This document shows positions 61,787-64,000 of a DNA stretch of 64,000 nucleotides, piece after piece. The notes below the pieces were generated by a model, which saw only the letters and a list, made by a program, of their open reading frames with translations, searched no databases and was not told the DNA's origin. The stretch is from Climacteris rufus (taxonomy: Eukaryota; Chordata; Aves; Passeriformes; Climacteridae): positions 1-64,000 of the forward strand of contig VZRZ01007319.1 of assembly GCA_013398175.1 (NCBI GenBank). The letters are read 5' to 3'. Every line of letters begins with the position of its first letter. Position 1 is the stretch's first letter. Position numbers and translations under genes: made by a program.

Positions 61787-61930
61787 GTCCTGGAGATGTT
61801 CAAGGCCAGGCTGGATGGGGCTTGGAGCAGCTTAGTCTAGTGGAAGCTGTCCCTGCCCATGGCAGGGAGGCTGGAACAAGATGATCTCTAAGGTCCCTTT
61901 CAACCCAAGCAATGCTATGACTCTGATTCA
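61787..61930 (+). mobile_element. CR1 LINE 3' fragment
   Basis: Matches CR1 in order: GTTCAAGGCCAGGCTGGATG, GGGCTTGGAGCAGC, CTGTCCCTGCCCATGGCAGG, GGAACAAGATGATCTCTAAG and GGTCCCTTTCAACCC, with a GCTATGACTCTGATT tail. About 145 bases, close to consensus. Sense to HIVEP1. Confidence 0.93.
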
Positions 61931-62760
61931 TAAGCTGTGCCGCTCCGCACTCTCTGTCTGGTATTTCTTTCAATTTGTTTGTTTATTTTATTTAATAATA
62001 AATGCTTTCAGACACACTCCTCATCCAGGGAAAGTGAAGCACTTTGTTACCGGCACATTAGCCTAGCAGGTTTCAATAGTCTGAAGATGGAGATTTCCAT
62101 GCAGGGTCTTTTCACTTGCTCTGTGAATTTAAATAGTGGTGGAAAATGCAGCATTTTGAACCTTGATCAGTGTTTTTCTTCAGCTGTGCACACCCCTTCC
62201 TCCCCCTAAATAAAAACCCACTGACAATTGTTTTCAAAAATATTGCCAAGTGCGTACAGTGACTACATTAAAGCACTTCAGCTGAAAAATATTTTGTCAT
62301 TAGATTAGTTAGATTTCTTTTCTGCCCCTGATCTAGATGATCAATGCAAGAAAAAATAATTGAAGTGTTGTCTTTCTTTGTTCCCGTCTAAAAACCAATG
62401 TAAAGTGATTTTCTAAATTACTTTTCAAATGTCTTTTGTTGCAGTAAGGTAAGAGAGAGTGCAGAGTTTGAGAAAGCAAGAAGAACTGCAGCCATCTGAA
62501 GCTGTTTTGCAGGAGGTATTTTTAGGATGACTCAGGCCTAAGGCCTGAGAATTGTTCTTGTCTTTAACTGAAAGGAAAAAATATGCTGACATTTTCCTTC
62601 CAGCTGTTTTGCTTAAATATTTGAACATGTAACTTTAAACTTTCAGGCGAAATATGATGTTGTATTTTTAGAAGTTTTGGTGCCATAGCCGGTTCTCAGC
62701 ATCCAATATGGTCTAAATCTGCTAATTTTCCCCTTATCCATAAACAGAGTACATATGATA

Positions 62761-62783
62761 AAAAAAAACAAAACAAAACAAAG
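62761..62783. repeat. (AAAAC)n simple repeat
   Basis: An A8 run followed by CAAAACAAAACAAAG units. Confidence 0.8.
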
Positions 62784-63087
62784 CACTTTTTATTGTTTTA
62801 GAGCAGCAATTGTACATCTTAAACAAGAAGCCAAAAAAAATCCCTTTTTTACAGTGATACTGACACATGCAAATATATGCAATGAAAACTACTCGTTTGG
62901 GCGTTTCGCAAAAGCTTGAACTTTTCTCACCTACCACTCCCATCTAAGCTTTCCTGGTGGCTTAAAAGAAGGTCGTACTCACTGACTACCTCTTCATTCT
63001 TCTGTGTGTTGTCACTCTACGGGGCGGGGTGACTTGTTCGACAGGACAAAGTCATCTCATTACCCTCTCCTGGGGACTTTTGTGACC

Positions 63088-63112
63088 AAAAAAAAAAAAA
63101 AAAGAAAAAAAA
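63088..63112. repeat. Poly-A tract
   Basis: Sixteen A, one G, eight A. No gene-like sequence recognised upstream, so not assigned to a retrocopy. Confidence 0.85.
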
Positions 63113-63823
63113 GGATGAAAAAACCAAAACCCAGGAACAAACACACATCTAGAAAATTTATGTTGCTCTAGAGTAAATTGCTGTCTGAAGTTACTGGTTT
63201 TATATTTTGCAAAACTCACACTTTACAGTATTTCTGCTTTCCTTGCTGAAATTCCTAAACCTTTATTTTCCTTCCTTAACTCACTATGTAAATGAGGCCT
63301 TTAAAATATTTTTGAAACTTCTTAGTGCATTTCTAATACATGGAATACTAGACATATCCAAGTTTTTATACATTAATATGATGAGATCTTTGAAAAAAAA
63401 ACACTATAAGCTACATTTTACTTGTGAATTAATTAAAATCTGTGAGGTTATATCTTTCAGTGAAGACCAAAAATAAGAGACTGTAAAGCTGTTAAAAAAT
63501 CTGGTTTATTTTTTCTTTTAAAACCCCACCACAGCACCACCATCTCTTAACTCAGACTGTTGGTATCCTTTTAATGATGTATCACAGCGGGAGGTGTGTA
63601 AAACAAGAAGCATATTTTACTGCATGCCAATCTCCTTCCTCGCATTCCTAAAAAGCACAGTTACATTATATGTTTAAAACCTCAAGGAATTCGATGAGGT
63701 TTCCATACAGCAGATACCTGCTGGGAGAGCTGTGTTAGAAAATAACGTGAAAATGTTTAATGCTGGAGTAAGAAAAGCCATTGCACACGTTGTTTCATTT
63801 TCTCTTACACACATGCAGATATC

Positions 63824-63847
63824 TGTGTGTGTATATATATATATATA
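63824..63847. repeat. (GT)n-(TA)n microsatellite
   Basis: Four GT units running directly into about eight TA units. Confidence 0.85.
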
Positions 63848-63972
63848 AATAAAACTATTGTATGATCTTACATGTGATTTGCATTTTTGTGGCATGCACC
63901 TGCCTGGGGTAACCAAGAGCTGGCTTTGTGGCTCATTACACTGCTGTCACACGGAATCTCCTTTCTCTACAG

Positions 63973-64000
63973 CGATGCCTATGACGATTTCCTCTCTCAT
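63973..64000 (+). other. Possible exon start at window edge
   Basis: A good pyrimidine tract ending CTTTCTCTACAG at 63972 precedes 28 bases with an open frame. Joined to the phase-1 HIVEP1 start exon it stays open (Ala-Met-Pro-Met-Thr...), but the residues do not match the expected HIVEP1 continuation (Asp-Lys-Ile-Glu). It could be a cassette exon, an exon of another transcript, or chance. The window ends before a donor can be seen. Confidence 0.2.

Larger units (their letters stand above)
61931..63972 (+). other. HIVEP1: HIVEP1 first coding intron, segment 10
   Basis: AT-rich intron with A-rich runs and a TG/TA microsatellite. The 62960-63080 and 63550-63970 parts are of higher complexity. 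Nothing else supported. Confidence 0.5.

Overview
This looks like a piece of a bird genome. The sequence is AT-rich, long stretches are non-coding, there are no prokaryote-like genes, and at least five fragments match the 3' end of the avian/reptilian LINE CR1. One 570-base run of N marks an assembly gap. I could run no database search or aligner, so family assignments rest on recognised motifs.

The one protein-coding gene I can name is HIVEP1 (ZNF40, alpha-CRYBP1), on the + strand. An internal exon at 2386-2532 has a strong acceptor and donor and carries the start codon at 2493. Its 13 codons read MPRTKQIHPRNLR, which is the N-terminus I know for vertebrate HIVEP1, and the exon ends in phase 1. 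A CpG-rich, promoter-like edge at 1-320 is probably the HIVEP1 promoter or first-exon region, cut by the window boundary. I see no second HIVEP1 coding exon, so 2533-64000 is read as the first coding intron, more than 61 kb long.

Region by region: (1) 1-2385, CpG-island edge and leader intron, with a probable ERV LTR at about 1744-2165 just upstream of the start-codon exon. (2) 2386-2532, the HIVEP1 start-codon exon, with three upstream AUGs in its leader. (3) 2533-38539, intron with CR1 fragments at 28098 and 36303, simple repeats, a possible conserved element near 22.0-22.3 kb and a small CpG cluster at 31.27 kb. (4) 38540-40038, a purine-only-like tract, the assembly gap, a CpG-rich block with an X-box-like site, and a short exon-like segment with a strong donor whose reading frame leaves in the same phase as the HIVEP1 start exon: a candidate internal promoter and alternative N-terminus. 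(5) 40039-59339, intron with two more CR1 fragments and one much older CR1 remnant. (6) 59340-61300, a dense cluster of homeodomain, POU and forkhead motifs followed by a second CpG island. (7) 61301-64000, one more CR1 fragment, simple repeats and a splice-acceptor-like edge at the end.

No CRISPR arrays, operons, rRNA or tRNA genes were seen. Nearly all open frames other than those listed are short chance frames in intron. The most interesting possibility is regulatory: HIVEP1 may have a gap-hidden second promoter and an LTR sitting beside its start-codon exon.
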